Counted from the stretch's first letter, positions 48,901 through 60,925 are shown. The stretch is 64,000 bases of DNA from Microbotryomycetes sp. JL201 (GCA_033819885.1 JAQYUZ010000039.1:1-64000); one strand, 5' to 3'. Notes: generated from the letters alone by a model not told the origin. Made by a program: numbers and translations.

Positions 48901-51900
48901 TCTTGGTGCGGGAAAGACGCTCATGCTTTTGGCCCTGCTTGGCGAGGCGGACGTGCTTGCCGGCCAAGTGGTCTGCCCACGCTCACAGCCGGACGCGATT
49001 GCGCTGCCCAACATCGATTGGGAATCGTATCTGACGGCAGACAACTGGATCAAGCCAGGCCTGGCAGCCTTTGTGCCGCAAAGCGCATGGTTACAAAACG
49101 CATCCGTTCGCGCCAACATTTGCTTTGGTCTACCATTCCGCCAAGAGCGCTATCAAGCTGTCTTGCAGGCGTGTAGTCTCGTGTCTGACTTAGCCATCTT
49201 GGAAGACGGAGACCAGACAGAGATTGGCGAAAAGGGAATCAATCTGAGTGGCGGTCAAAAAGCTCGTGTCTCGCTTGCACGCGCCGTCTACTCGCGCGCT
49301 TCGGTATTGCTTCTAGACGACATCTTGGCGGCAGTTGATGCACATACGGCGTCCGTCATCTACAATCAGTGTTTGAAGGGCCCGCTGCTTAAGGGTCGCA
49401 CCATCATTCTTGTCTCGCATCAAGTTCAGATGTGTGCACCTGGCTCAAAGTACGTCGTCAACCTTGAAAACGGCCGAGTTAAATACGCAGGCGGCTCTCA
49501 AGAATTTCTGGAATCGGGAGGCTTCCGCAATGCCGAAGACGACGAAGAACCGATTGAGAACAACGTCAAGGCTGCGAATGTCAAGGCTGCGAACGTCAAG
49601 GCTGCGCCGGTCAAGCCTCGGAATAAGCAATTGGCCAATTTGGTCGCCGAGAGCGCTGCGGCTTCTGAAACGAGCTCGGCAAGCGAGACAGAGTCAGACT
49701 CGGAAGCTGAGGAAGATCCCGACATCAACAAGAACGAGAAAGAGCGTAAAAATCCGCGCAAGCTCATCGACGACGAGCAAAAGGCTGTCGGCGCCGTCAA
49801 ATGGGACGTCTGGCGTCTGTACCTCGGACTGTCCGGCGGCGTCTTGTTTTGGATCGTCTTTGTCTTTTCGTTCGGGGGCTCAAAACTGTCTGAAGTCGCC
49901 GAAACGTTCTGGCTCAGTATATGGGCCGCTTCGTATGACACGAATCGGGGCAAAGCGTCTCACGACGTCACTTATTACTTGGAAGTTTATGCTCTTGTGT
50001 CTCTCCTCGCTGTCGTCATCGGTACACTTCAGTACTATGTCCTGTACATGGGCTCACTGCGCGCCAGCGACAGACTGTACAGGCGCATTTTGCATGCAAT
50101 CTTGCGAGCGCCTCTGCGCTTTTTCGACACGCAAGCTCTCGGACGTCTGCTCAACCGGTTCAGTAAAGATTTCGAGAATGTAGATGCAGCGTGAGTGACA
50201 CCGGACATGATTATGAGCGGCGGCTATGCTCACGGATCTTGTTCAACAGCCTCCCAGACCACCTCGGGCGAACTCTTATCTGTGGGCTTGGTGTCCTCAC
50301 GACGCTCGGTGTCGTCGTCAGCGTTGCACCGTTCTTCTTGATTGGCTTCGCTGTCATTCTGGTCGTCTACCTCAGGTATGCTCGGCTTTTTGCCAAGACG
50401 GCTCGCGAGTTGCGACGACTAGACTCGGTGTCTAAATCACCCCTCTATTCCATCTGTGAGCACCTCGCGTGGCGTTCTGGTGATTGCTCCTGACGCGCAT
50501 GCTGTCAGACGGAGAAGCGATCGCTGGTGTGGCAGTCATTCGAGCCTTTGGCGCGAGCAAAAAGTTCATGACGCTCATGCTCGAGCGTTGCTCGACGAAT
50601 GTGACGTTTTATTGGTGTACGTCCAAAGCTTGGTTCCTGTTTGAAGCTTGCCTGACCTGCTCTGTACAGACTTGTGGAGCGTCAACAGGTGGCTCAGTCT
50701 TCGCTTTGCCTTGCTGAGCGCTACAGTCGTCGCGCTGACCGGGTATGGCGTTCAGAATTGCGATCATCTGGCACTCTTTGATATCTCTCTCTCCCCTTCA
50801 GATACGTTCTGATTGCTGCCGGAGACCGCATCGACGCTTCGCTCGCCGGCTTCGCTCTTACATTTGCTTTAAATATCTCAAACGACATGTTGTTCCTCGT
50901 CCGTCGCTACACTGCCCTCGAACTGGCCATGGTCGGCGTCGAACGCATCAAGGAATATTCAGAAGTATCGCAAGAAGCGCCCGAGATTGTTGAACCTCGT
51001 CCGCCGGCGCACTGGCCACACTCGGGCGAGATCCTCGTCGATCATCTAACGATCAGGTACGCGCCCGAGCTCCCCGACGTGCTGCACGACTTGTCGTTCA
51101 AGGTTGAGCCGGGACAAAAAGTTGGAATTGTCGGAGCCACGGGATGTGGCAAGTCGACGTTGGCGCTCTCTTTCTTCCGATTTGTCGAAGCGTGGTCGGG
51201 CAGAATCGTTGTCGATGGCATTGACGTGGCCAAAGTCGGATTGAAGGATTTGCGTAAGCGGCAACGCTCTACAAAACTGGCAGCATGCTGACAGATGGTG
51301 GGCAGGTTCAAATCTGACCATTATCCCTCAAGATCCGACAATCTTGTCCGGAACTTTGAGGACGACACTCGATATCTTCGACGAGTATGAGGATCACGAG
51401 ATTTTCGACGCCCTTCGTCGCGTCCACTTGATCCGACCGGACGAAAACCCGGACGAAGTCGAGGAGGGCGTGAACCGGTCGCCGTTCTTTAACTTGGAAG
51501 GAGAAGTGTCTGAAGGCGGAGCCAACTTTAGCCAAGGTCAACGACAGCTGTTGTGCATGGCTCGCGCACTACTCAAACGCAACAAGGTCATGTTGCTCGA
51601 TGAAGCGACGGCTTCAGTCGACTATAAAACGGACGAAATGATTTCAAATACGATCCGCGAAGAGTTCAAAGATTCTACGTTGCTCGTCATCGCTCACAGG
51701 TTGAGGTCGATTGTCGATTTTGACAAAGTCTTGTTATTGGACGCGGGCAAGATTATCGAATTTGACAGTCCGGCAAAGTTACTGGAAGACCCGGCGTCGC
51801 GATTTTATGCTCTGTGTCGTGCTACTGGCAAGAGCGAATTCAAGATTGTGAGAGCTACAAGCCGGCAGGTTGCTCGGATCCGTGACCTGACGTTCAAATC

Positions 51901-52078
51901 TTACTGCGATGCAGCTCAAAAAAATGGCCGAAGGCAAGAAAAAGGTTACGCACAAGCCTCGCAAAGTGCGTTATGCCTCACCTGATCCATTCGCCCGCTT
52001 GAGCTGACAGACAAGGTTTTTTTTTTACAGATTCGAAGGGCGAGCACAAAAGGTCCAAAGCCGGATGGCTCAAAATGA
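45945..52078 (+). CDS. ABCC-type (MRP/Ycf1-Ybt1-like) full ABC transporter
   Basis: Protein of roughly 1,600 aa, ATG 45945. The extra N-terminal membrane domain has several spans ('VLVAFAMPLVVLLLS', 'SLLAIVLLLEALSLFSIGW'). TMD1 contains 'VQLNTLIFDKTLRRKDVVG' and 'ARDRRVSLMNEVLASIRFIK'. NBD1 has Walker A 'GSLGAGKT', signature 'LSGGQKARVSLARAVYSRA' and Walker B 'SVLLLDDILAAVDAHTA', with Asp in place of the catalytic Glu as usual for ABCC NBD1. A linker with three 'NVKAA' repeats and acidic serines leads to TMD2 ('LDTRF'-like 'RFFDTQALGRLLNRFSKDFE'). NBD2 has 'GIVGATGCGKSTL', 'NFSQGQRQLLCMARALL' and 'VMLLDEATASVD'. About 15 introns. The end at 52078 assumes two last introns giving a basic tail ('MAEGKKKVTHKPRK'); reading through gives a stop at 51985. 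Likely a vacuolar or plasma-membrane exporter of conjugates; substrate unknown. Confidence 0.85.
49562..49606 (+). repeat. 3 x 15-bp tandem repeat encoding NVKAA
   Basis: Three near-identical 15-bp units (AAC/AAT-GTC-AAG-GCT-GCG), with a partial fourth, in the NBD1-TMD2 linker of the ABC transporter. In-frame length variation would be tolerated. Confidence 0.8.
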
Positions 52079-52245
52079 ACGACGGTAGATAGGCACTCTT
52101 TGTTTATCATCTTCCCTCGATGTTGTATTGAAACGAATGGTGACGGAAACGTCGGGAAATGTATCAACGGGTGTAGGATTACAAGCAGAGCGGACAGCAA
52201 GAGACGACGAGACGTATGAACGGCGAATGCGAGACGAGACTTGTT

Positions 52246-55079
52246 TCATGCTTGGTCGGGAATGGGTTCCGCAAGCTTTTCGATAGATTCTGCCGGTGAT
52301 GCTTGCTCGTCTGGAACGTCTAGTTCCATAGCCTCCTTTTTGCCGTCCATTCCGAGTGTTTCTGCTTGTGTGATTTCGTCTGCCTGTCCGTTTTCTATAG
52401 ACTCGGCTTTGACGTCTTCGCCCTCGACTGACTTGGCGTCTCCAATCGACGGCCGTGCATCTTCGACGCCCTCCATTGGGGTCAAAGCCTGATCCGACTC
52501 GGGGTCCAAACTTGGCGCAATGCCACCTTCTCGACGATGATGAATCCTCGAACTTCTCCTCTCACCCTTCCACTCTTCCTCACCGACAGAACCGTCTTCT
52601 GCGTAGCCAGTAGCGCCGCCAGATTCTGCATCTGCCAATCGACTCCGTCGACTTGTCCTGCCACTTGACGTAATCCAAGCGCCGTCGTCGAGTTGCAAGC
52701 CCGGGTACGTATAGTCGGGTTGTTTGACGTTGCGTTGTGGTCGTTGACCCCGTGCTGAAGCTGGGACAACAGCTGCCGGTCGACCGTACCGTGCACTAAC
52801 AGCGGCCCGTGATTGCTCACGAATCCGTTTTGCAGAACATTGTTCAAGACCCTAGAAGACAGGCTTGTCAGATGCATGTAGGTGCCGGAAACGATACGGA
52901 CTCGCCTTTTGAAACTCGAGCACGAGTGGCAACTCTTCCTCCAACCTTGCTCTCGTCTGCGCCTCTGGGCTCTGCTCTTCCCACAATTTTTGTCCCTTTG
53001 TCTTCTTGCCATGAGGAACCAAAGCTTGAGCGATCGTCACGTCCGGTCGACCGGTCGCAGGATTCAATTCGACTTCAACTTTGGGTGCTGTCGCTGGAGT
53101 CGACGCTTTCGATGACAAAGGCCCACTGTCGGTACCTGCTTGTGTCTTTTGTTTCTTTTTGGCCGGTTTACCTCCTTTGGATGAGCCGCTCGCCGCCGGT
53201 GGATTAAGGGGTGTGCCGTCCGGGTTGAACCCTGCGGCTTCTAACGCTTCTTCCTCTGCAATTTTGTACATTCTCGCTTCGATCAAGCTCCAGTCGGGTT
53301 TCGGAAGTGATTCCACGAAACGCATATATCCATCAACGTTGGTCGCTATGGTCGACCATTCAAATTCTTCCGCGTCCACGTCCCGAATATCTGCACTCGC
53401 GTACGGGTCCGAAGACGCGTACAGTCGCGGAGAGTCGTCAATCTTCCAGACCCAAGAATTCTTTACTTTGCCGAGACACTCGATCATGAGCTCGTTAGAA
53501 TCGCCGCGCTTCGAGACTCGTTGCTTGCCGCTGTCAGAGCGTGTCAGCAATGCAAGCTGAGCACGAAACGAAACGCGTACGACTCACAGGTCATAAGAAT
53601 CGTCAATAGCCTTGCGGACGTGCTTGACGTTGGCGAGCGTGAAATCAATCATTTGCCGAATCAAGTGGATCTACCCAATCCAACGAATCAGCGATCGAGG
53701 ACAGAGATACGTTGATTCTCGACTCACCTTGTCTTCCCACCTGAGCAACCAGAACTCTTGCTCTCGCTCGCTGCCCGACTTTACTCCCACCCGCTTCAGC
53801 AAGTTATGAGTCCACCTGAATCCTCCTCTTCCAAAGGTATATAGCCTCTTGTTTGTGAATCTGACCAACCAGCTGAACCAATCTCGTCTACCGTGAGATT
53901 GTTCGAATTCTGGCAGATATAAATGTTTTTCCAGACTTTTAATGATTTCGATCAATAGTTGAGACGAAGGCGGGATTCCGCCTTCTGCTGAGAGGTCCTC
54001 TTCTGTTAATTTGCCCCATGATAAGGTTGACCAGGTTGGTAGATTTTCGGCTGAAGGTTCAAGGATACCATCTCCGTCGTCAGCGCCAGGAGTACCAGGT
54101 CCAGCCGAGTCGTTTCCGTTGGCATGGGATGCGGCGGCGCCGGTAGCAGCATCGCTTGGCAGCGGAGGCAACCTCATTTCTTCATCGTTGTCGCCTGCGA
54201 TAGTCGGCGTATTAATCGTCGTCGTCAAGCCTGTCGCAAACACCTCATCGTCCTCGGCCAGTTGCCAGGGCATAATGTAGTGATTGTTGCTGCCTCGAGG
54301 AGGCGGTGGGGTTTTGATTAATCTGCTGCCTTCGGGTGGCGACGAGTTGACAAGCTCTTGCTCGAGCACGGACACGTCTGGCAGAGGTCCATCGAGAGTG
54401 CGCCATTCGGTGAATCGCGTCAGGTAACCGTACACGTACTGTGCACCAAAGAGCGAGGGAAGAGGAGAAAGAGACCCATGCGTCAGTACACAACCAACTG
54501 GCAGGCAGCGAGGTGTTTCGAAACAGGACAGTGACCTCCTTGGGAAGATTCGCCAAGCCACAGCCGATACCGTGTGCCTTTGACTGAAGCTCGAGGGGTT
54601 GCCTAAGCTTTACTTGATCGATTCCGAGCTCCTGCCGACCGCAGCTTCACCCGTCCGCGCAATGTTCATATGTGCGTCGGGTCGCGCTCAGTCGTGAAAG
54701 CACCTCGGAGCTTGGCGTGATGAGCTCGGTCGGATGACAGTGGGCCTAAATGAAGCACGATGATCTTCCGGGGCCTTGCTTAGAGCTCTAACCGGCTTGC
54801 AGTGTCGCACAAGGGCGACCGGTGGCACAAAAGTGCGCAGCGACGACCAAATTGACGAGCACACGCGGCAACCGACAAGAGAGGACTCACGGCTATCTCC
54901 CAGTTGGACAATGGGCCGTCTTGTGATGACAGGTCGAGCTTGTGGGCTGCAGAACGCAGCCCAGACGCGCGCGACTTTGCCGTGTCGACTGTCGACGGCG
55001 CGTCAACGAATCCTGGCTGCACCAGCCGGCTCAGCACAGCCGGCGGGTTCCAATTGACGTTGTGCGCTGCCGGCGGCAT
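52246..55079 (-). CDS. DDT-domain-type chromatin-remodelling factor (tentative)
   Basis: ATG 55079 ('MPPAAHNVNWNPPAVL') begins an exon ending 'LSNWEIA' at a GTGAGT donor. Spliced to 'YVYGYLTRFTEWRTLDGPLP' and 'DVSVLEQEL', it resembles a DDT domain (pattern 'W.fA.v..FL..F......lp.f....LE..L'). Downstream are 'SLEKHLYLPEFEQSHGRRDW', 'MIDFTLANVKHVRKAIDDSY' and 'LMIECLGKVKNSWVWKIDDS' with 'PRLYASSDPY', like the 'LGxDxxGxxYWxFxDSPRLY' block of DDT/WHIM proteins of CECR2 or ISWI-partner type. A GC-AG intron (52852-52905) leads to an acidic tail ending at 52246. A possible extra exon around 54545-54632 ('QVKLRQPLELQSK') keeps the frame and cannot be ruled out. ATG at 55181 is an alternative start. 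Confidence 0.5.
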
Positions 55080-55229
55080 GGCCTGCGCGTCTCGAAACGA
55101 GGACGATGCAGCGATTTTGAAACTGCGAGCGCCGAAAATCACCAAACAGGAGGTCGCGAGGCGAGGCGAGGTGCACAACATCAAGATGAAGTTATTCTGA
55201 TATGCAGCACATCAAACACTCTAGCAAAC

Positions 55230-56726
55230 TCATGCAGCTTGTACTCCGAATTTACTGGCCGCCACGTCAAACAGCTCGTCCTTTTCAGCCAGGTCGAGCA
55301 GGAACGGGTGCGCCGGATCCACCTCTTGCAGTTTGCTGTAGAACGCGCACAACTTTCCGTCAGCTGCCGCACATTTTTCCTACAAGCCCGTCATCACTTA
55401 CGCGTATGCCCGGTCTGCAGTCATCGGCTCCGTCGTGGCGTCGCGCGGCGGCACATAGTGTCGAGCGAGTGCAATAAAGTTGGCCAGGCTAGTCGAGTGA
55501 CCTTCATTCTGTGCGCACAACATATGAGCATGTATGCTGGATCGTGAGCCTTTCCGGAAACTCTTACCATCTCGAGTGCCTGCGCTGTTGCCGTAACAGC
55601 CTCGTCCCACCTGCCCAGAGCCGCTTCGGCAACGGTCAAGCCTGCCAATGTTCCCTCTTCCCTGCCTCCTTGCATCCCTCTCAACTCTTCGTACACATAA
55701 AACGCTTGCTCATACTTTGACTTTGGTCCAGTAGCGAGACCCGTTCGCGCCGACAATAGTTGCGACAAAAGCGAGTCTGACGTGAAGGCCGTCGTCGAAG
55801 GCGAGCTCAGCAGGGCTTGAGCACGAGGTGCCAGGCCGAGTGAGATGTACAGATGCGTTAGAACGCCCAGGCTGTTGGGACTGTTCGTTAGCTGGGAAAG
55901 TATGCCATGTCGGATGGATGCCACGGACCATTCTTGGTCCTGACCGAGCTCGACAGCTTCCCTCAAAATCTCTACGCCTTCCTCTCTTCTGTCTTCGCCT
56001 TCGAGCAAAAACACCGTCGCCACGACGCCCCTGACGAACCTGCCATCCGAACCTTCCTCAAGGCCATCCTCGCCTAGTTCTGCCAACAGCTCTTCCAAAT
56101 CTGCAACCGTCTGCTCCTTTGAAACGTTTGTTTCGTCCAGGTATTGTGCCAAGCAAGTGACGGCCCTGACGTTGTAGGACTGAGCGTCCAAGGTCGACAA
56201 AAGGGCCTGAGCTTGTTGAACGTTTGGAAGAGTCAAAGCGAGGTTGGCGCGGGCCGCATATAGTGTCAGGAGCGGCGATGGGTTTTCGAGTGCGCTGTAA
56301 GCCGACAGTGATGCCCTGTATGAGCCTGAGTGCGACCAAGCGAGTCAGAGTATCAGCGTCTCAATCGCGTGGCTCTTTGTGCAAACTTGGAGGCAGCGAG
56401 CGAGTAGGTCGTCGTGCCTGTTGCCCTGCATGGGACGCGATACACGCTACGCTGCTGCCGTGCAGCATCATGGCGCGTCCGAGGAGCAGGTCGTGTCCCG
56501 CCGCGTGCTTCACGACGCTCGAGGCTGCCTTGAGGTATGCAGAGCACAGCAATGCAGCCACATCATGTTTGAAGCCTCTTCTAGGCAGCCAGACGCGTGT
56601 TCGACTGCTCGCGGCCTGCTGACGGTCGTCCAACGTGTCGGCGCGCTGGCGCTGTGGTGCATGCCCGCACACTCTGCCTCACCCGTTTGGAACAAGTTGA
56701 CAATGTGATAGTCCGAGTCGTCCATG
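55230..56726 (-). CDS. SEC28: coatomer epsilon subunit (epsilon-COP)
   Basis: TPR-like COPI coat subunit that stabilises alpha-COP in Golgi-to-ER transport. ATG 56726 gives 'MDDSDYHIVNLFQT', followed after an intron by a helical repeat array: 'MTLPNVQQAQALLSTLDAQS', 'AVTCLAQYLDETNVSKEQTV', 'FVRGVVATVFLLEGEDRREE', 'LGVLTHLYISLGLAPRAQAL', 'SKYEQAFYVYEELRGMQGG', 'LAGLTVAEAALGRWDEAVTA' (classic epsilon-COP signature). Near the C-terminus are 'NEGHSTSLANFIALARHY' and 'KLQEVDPAHPFLLDLAEKDE', ending 'LFDVAASKFGVQAA' at 55230. Introns near 55530 and 55370 separate the last exons; one or two more lie near the start. Divergent from the Nudix gene. Confidence 0.85.
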
Positions 56727-57140
56727 TTGACCTTGTGCGGTCTTGCTAAACAGACAGGGGTGAGAGTCCAAGCTGCGGTGAGTTTCGGCATTCATCCACC
56801 CTGCTTCGTCTCTCTCTCTCACTGTACACTTCGGCCTCCGCACGTGCCAATCCTAAACCAGCCTACATCGCTGTGAGTGGATCCGCCCTGCGTGTCCGAC
56901 ATGCTATCTCTTTCTCGAAATCCCCGCACCTCTCAGTGCGAGACTGTCTTGACAAGAGCGCATCGACTTGCGCTGCCTCGTGCTCGCTCGCGAACCGACT
57001 CACTCAAGCCTGTGCTGCATCTCGCGCCAATTTGCGCCCGACATCGAGCAACATCTGTCCACGTGACCGGCGGTCCTCGGTGCCGAGCGCGTATCCGCGG
57101 CACACGACCTCGAGCTGACTGCATTCTTGCGTACCTACAG
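56727..57140. promoter_or_regulatory. divergent upstream region, epsilon-COP / Nudix gene, with a probable 5' exon
   Basis: 414 bp between start codons. A CTGAC branch motif followed by a CTACAG acceptor ends exactly at 57140, so a 5' exon (UTR or a few codons, possibly from ATG 56901) lies here. CTCTCTCTC pyrimidine tract at about 56810-56821. Confidence 0.45.
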
Positions 57141-58865
57141 ATGTCTGATATAGAGCGCTCACCATCACCCGAAAAGGTATCCTATTTTCCACCGCGCTCG
57201 ATGCCATTCCCAGCCGGCCACTATACGGCCTTGCCACTCGTCGAGGCATGCAACAATGTCAAATTGCCATCAGGACCATTCGAAGCGGGAGATTGCAAGT
57301 TGAGGCTACAGCGGCACCAGCACGAGCAGAAATGGAAGAGTAAAATGCAAGGAGGGAACAACAATGTCGCCACGTCATCGGCTCTCGACTCGAGCGCGCT
57401 TGCAGACGATGACTCTGACGACGAACACGCATCAGACGAAAGCTCGTTTGACGGCGAGTTTCTCTGTCCGTTCTTCCTCGACATGCCAAAGCATAGCGCG
57501 CACGAGAATCACTCAAAGTCGTCCAATCCACCCTCGCGACGGCCATCGTCTCATCGCACGTCTTTTTCTCGCATGACGCCAATGCCACAGTTGCGTTCCT
57601 CGTCGCCGACGTTCTCGTTTCCGGGTATGTACAGCCCGCCGGAGCCGTCAAAGCGCGCACAGCCAATCGGGTTCCTGCGGCCGAGCATCGTGCGAGCGCT
57701 GATCGCAGACAATAAAAAGATGGTTGCGATGGTGAGTTGGGCGAGGTGTTGCTCGAGTGCAAGAGAGTCATGCTGACACGCGACTATCAGAATTGTAAAC
57801 CTGTTTGGGACACATTGCCCTCGATCGAGTACCCACCGCCAGCTCGTAGGCCATCGTACTCGCAATCCCGTCCTCACTCGCGACGCAACTCGCTCTCTGC
57901 TACACCGCGCACCCAGCCAGGCACTCCGAGCGAGTCTGTCACAGGCGCGCCACTTTCGACCGAACCAAAGTCTTTGAGAGACGCCCTTGAAAAGCTCAAC
58001 GTGTCTGATATCGATGTTGAAAAGCAAGTTTATGCCGTGTCTTTCGCTGATTGGGTCAATGAAGAAGGTCAAGAATGCCGTCGCGAGCACATTGATCGCG
58101 TTGTAAGAGGCTGGAAGATGACGGGCGAGTTTGCAGAATTGTTGGACGGTGAGGCAGACTTGCGTTGTCCGCTCTACAATGCTGACTTACTCTCGACTGA
58201 CAGGCTGGCGAGACGAAGAGTATATGATTTACGGGCCTCGCCCAGAAACTGAAAACCCGTTGCCTGGTTCAAACGTCGCATTCACAATGGAGCGCAGTGC
58301 TTGCGCCTTGTTTGGTTTCGCCACATTTGGCGTTCACTTGACGGCATATATCCCCGCGACGGCCGACCAGTCCCTGCGTATTTGGGTTCCGAAGCGTTCT
58401 GCGACGAAACAGACATGGCCCGGATACCTGGACAACACGGTCGCAGGAGGTATCTCTGCGGGAGATACACCCTTTGACTCCATCATTCGCGAATGCGTCG
58501 AAGAAGCGTCTCTCGATCCACAATTCACTTCAAACCACGTCAGAAACGCTGGAGTTGTCGTATACAACTATCGCACAAAACAAGGATGGCTTCAACCTGA
58601 AGTCCAATACGTCTATGACCTCGAATTGCCTAAGGACAATTCAATCCAACCACGAACAAACGATTCTGAAGTAGAGTCGTTTGAATTATTGACGCTGGAA
58701 GATGTCGTAAGCAAGATGATGGAAGGCGAGTTTAAACCAAACTGTGCTCTTGTTCTGTGTGATTTTTTGATGAGGCATGGATATTTGACGCCGGAGAGTG
58801 ATGCGAGGTTCTTGGAAGTGGCGAGCGGGTGTAGAATTACGTTGACGTTGCCTGGACCGGCATGA
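57141..58865 (+). CDS. DUF4743/Nudix hydrolase (YJR142W/Tnr3-like) with N-terminal extension
   Basis: The C-terminal two-thirds match the DUF4743-Nudix family (thiamine-diphosphate-damage hydrolases such as yeast YJR142W; also the N-terminus of Tnr3-type thiamine pyrophosphokinases). DUF4743 runs from 'QPIGFLRPSIVRALIADNKK' through 'EKQVYAVSFADWVNEEGQEC' and 'FAELLDGWRDEEYMIYG'. Next comes 'RSACALFGFATFGVHLTAYI', then the Nudix box 'GGISAGDTPFDSIIRECVEE', with Asp at the first Glu position as I recall for this family. It continues 'VRNAGVVVYNYRTKQGWLQP', 'EVQYVYDLELP' and 'VLCDFLMRHGYLTPE'. The first 170 or so residues are a disordered Ser/Asp/Pro-rich extension beginning 'MSDIERSPSPEKVSYFPP' that I do not recognise. 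Introns at about 57733-57791 and 58149-58203. Confidence 0.75.
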
Positions 58866-59016
58866 CGTCTCCTGACCTGGAACAATGGAAAAATGATTAT
58901 TTTTCTTGCTCGGCAAAGTTTTTCAGGAGTCAGCATATCCGCGGCTTTCTTGCTTGCACCGGAGGGCAAAGCCTCGACTTTTGCTTTCATTACGTACGCG
59001 GTCCAACCCGTCTGTC

Positions 59017-60649
59017 ATGTCTTCCCAATCAACTCACAGCCGACCAAAAGCTTTATTGGCGAGGGAAGACGAGGTGCACGTCAGCCTGAGCGAGACGATC
59101 GAAGCCATCCTGCATGATCACAACAAGGCGACCGGTTTTGAAGACGATTTCGCAAAACTATTGCACGACCTTCAACGGTCCATGATACCTACGACACGTT
59201 TCGTGTTTTCGGAACTGCTTGGATTTCACACAACGAGCGAGCTCAGGTCGATTTATCAGGTAAAGACAACAGATGAGCCTCATCGTCTGTTTCAAGTAAG
59301 CGTGGGGTGAGCACGAGATTCATCCTTTCATATGTAGGCTCGCACTGACTTGTTTGCCAAGGCACGGTGACTCTGTCAATTTCCACGGCCATTTGACGGC
59401 TTTCGTACGAGCTTCAATACGAGTTTTGGGTTCATATTATCCGTCTTTGGAAGTTTTCTCAATGATTGAGGAAGAGATGAACAAACATGTTGCTGGAGCT
59501 TCAATAGGCCGACTCGTGTTGGCTTGTTACACGGCGATGGACATTCTTGGCTGGGTGAGCGCGCCTGACGTTGACGTGGCAAGCTCATAAGTGAGATACT
59601 GACAAGCGAGCCCCTTCCAGGAGAGCTGCGGCTTCAACTTTGACAGCATCGTGGTGACAGAAATTGCTCTACAATCTCTCATCCGAGTCTGCATGGTCAA
59701 AACCTCGCCAGACGTCTTGAAGCAACATGATAAAAAAGCTTTGCTCGAGAACGATTTGCTCGCGCGCGAAGTGTTTAAACTATTCTTTGACAAGCATGCA
59801 ATTCTGAAACCGCCTGGACAGGTTCTATCGGCGTTTGACAACGATCGAAGAGAAGCGATCGAACTGTACAAGACTCTTGTCAGCCAGCCGCTCCTCACAG
59901 GGTTGCAGTCTCATGCTGAGCACTTGGGACATCTGGTCGATGGTTTCGTGGCAAACTCTAGCATGCAGATCGCATTGTCGAGTCGTGCTCATGCCGCACT
60001 GCATCCTCTATCTAGCGCAAGTCGTGGCTCTGCCATAGACAACTGCAACAAATTGACACTTTCCGCGACAGCTGTGGTGCACCTACCATCAAGACACTCT
60101 CAACACGAGTACGTCCTGTTGAACTCCCAATTTGTCTTTGTTCTGACACTGAAGATTTAGCAAAACTCGCGCACGCCATCATATCCGCAACCAGCGAGAT
60201 CCTCCATGATCCCAGCAACCGCAACAAAGAGTCAGGTCATCTCCACCCCTGGGTGTACGCAAGTTTGTCAACTGCGACAACCTATGACGAACTGTGCCGG
60301 TGGACCGCTGCGCAAAAAGACAAGATTCTGATCCTCGCTTTGCTCTACGTTCGAACAGTGAGCTATTAACGAGTCCATACGGCGATTGCTGAGTGAAGAC
60401 GACCAGTTCAACCACATCAACGCGCTAAAAAGAAATGTCGGGTTGCCCGTATTCTGGGAGAGGAGAGCTCATGACGGCATCTCGTCCTTCAAAATTGCCA
60501 TGCTCGGGCTGATTGAGGATTTAAAGGATGGTTTCAAACGAATCGAGTTGAATGACCTAAACGCAGAGGGCGATACGGTGTTCGAGTTGGCTCAAAGGAA
60601 AGACTCGGTCACTGTTTGGCAGTCGGGTACGCACCGAAAGTGGCGTTAG
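59017..60649 (+). CDS. ILH/LY-family protein G (function unknown)
   Basis: ATG 59017 ('MSSQSTHSRPKALLAREDEV'). Blocks: 'VSLSETIEAILHDHNKATGF', 'LLHDLQRSMIPTTRFVFSEL', then after introns 'SVNFHGHLTAFVRASIRVLG', 'IGRLVLACYTAMDILGW', 'VTEIALQSLIRVCMVKTSPD' and 'LLAREVFKLFFDKHAILKPP'. The family hallmark is 'ISATSEILHDPSNRNKESGH' with 'LHPWVYASL' (near-identical to gene C). An intron from GTGAGC at about 60360 to CAG at about 60408 precedes 'FNHINALKRNVGLPVFW'. The tail is 'LAQRKDSVTVWQSGTHRKWR', and the stop is at 60647-60649. The splice leading into the hallmark exon (near 60050-60150) is uncertain. No signal peptide or membrane span. Confidence 0.55.
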
Positions 60650-60925
60650 AGCCACTGACGTGGTAAGCTCTCAATCGAAGGAGAGAAGGAGGAGCAGGAG
60701 GAGATGGCATTCCGTGATGGTGGCAAAATGGTCTGCGCTAGTGTGAGCTGGTTGATGAGCTTAAATAGAACGTACCTAGCGAGCAACATCAGGAAAGAGA
60801 AAACTTCCTGATTCATCAAGGTCTTCGCCGAAGCTTTGTCAGGAGACACGGAAGCAGTAAATGTGCTTCGCCCCGGGGCCGAATCGTGGAAATTTTCTTT
60901 CCTCTCCCTTGTTCATCTCAAAACC

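Noticed and set aside
51985-52078. ABC transporter ending at 51985
   Set aside because: Possible, but two consensus introns (GTGAG...GATGCAG and GTGCGT...TTTACAG) give a basic tail ending at 52078. Kept as the preferred but uncertain end.
54780-55181. Separate small mitochondrial-type gene
   Set aside because: Its donor site and the block 'NWEIA' fit as the first exon of the DDT-type gene on the same strand, completing that domain in frame.
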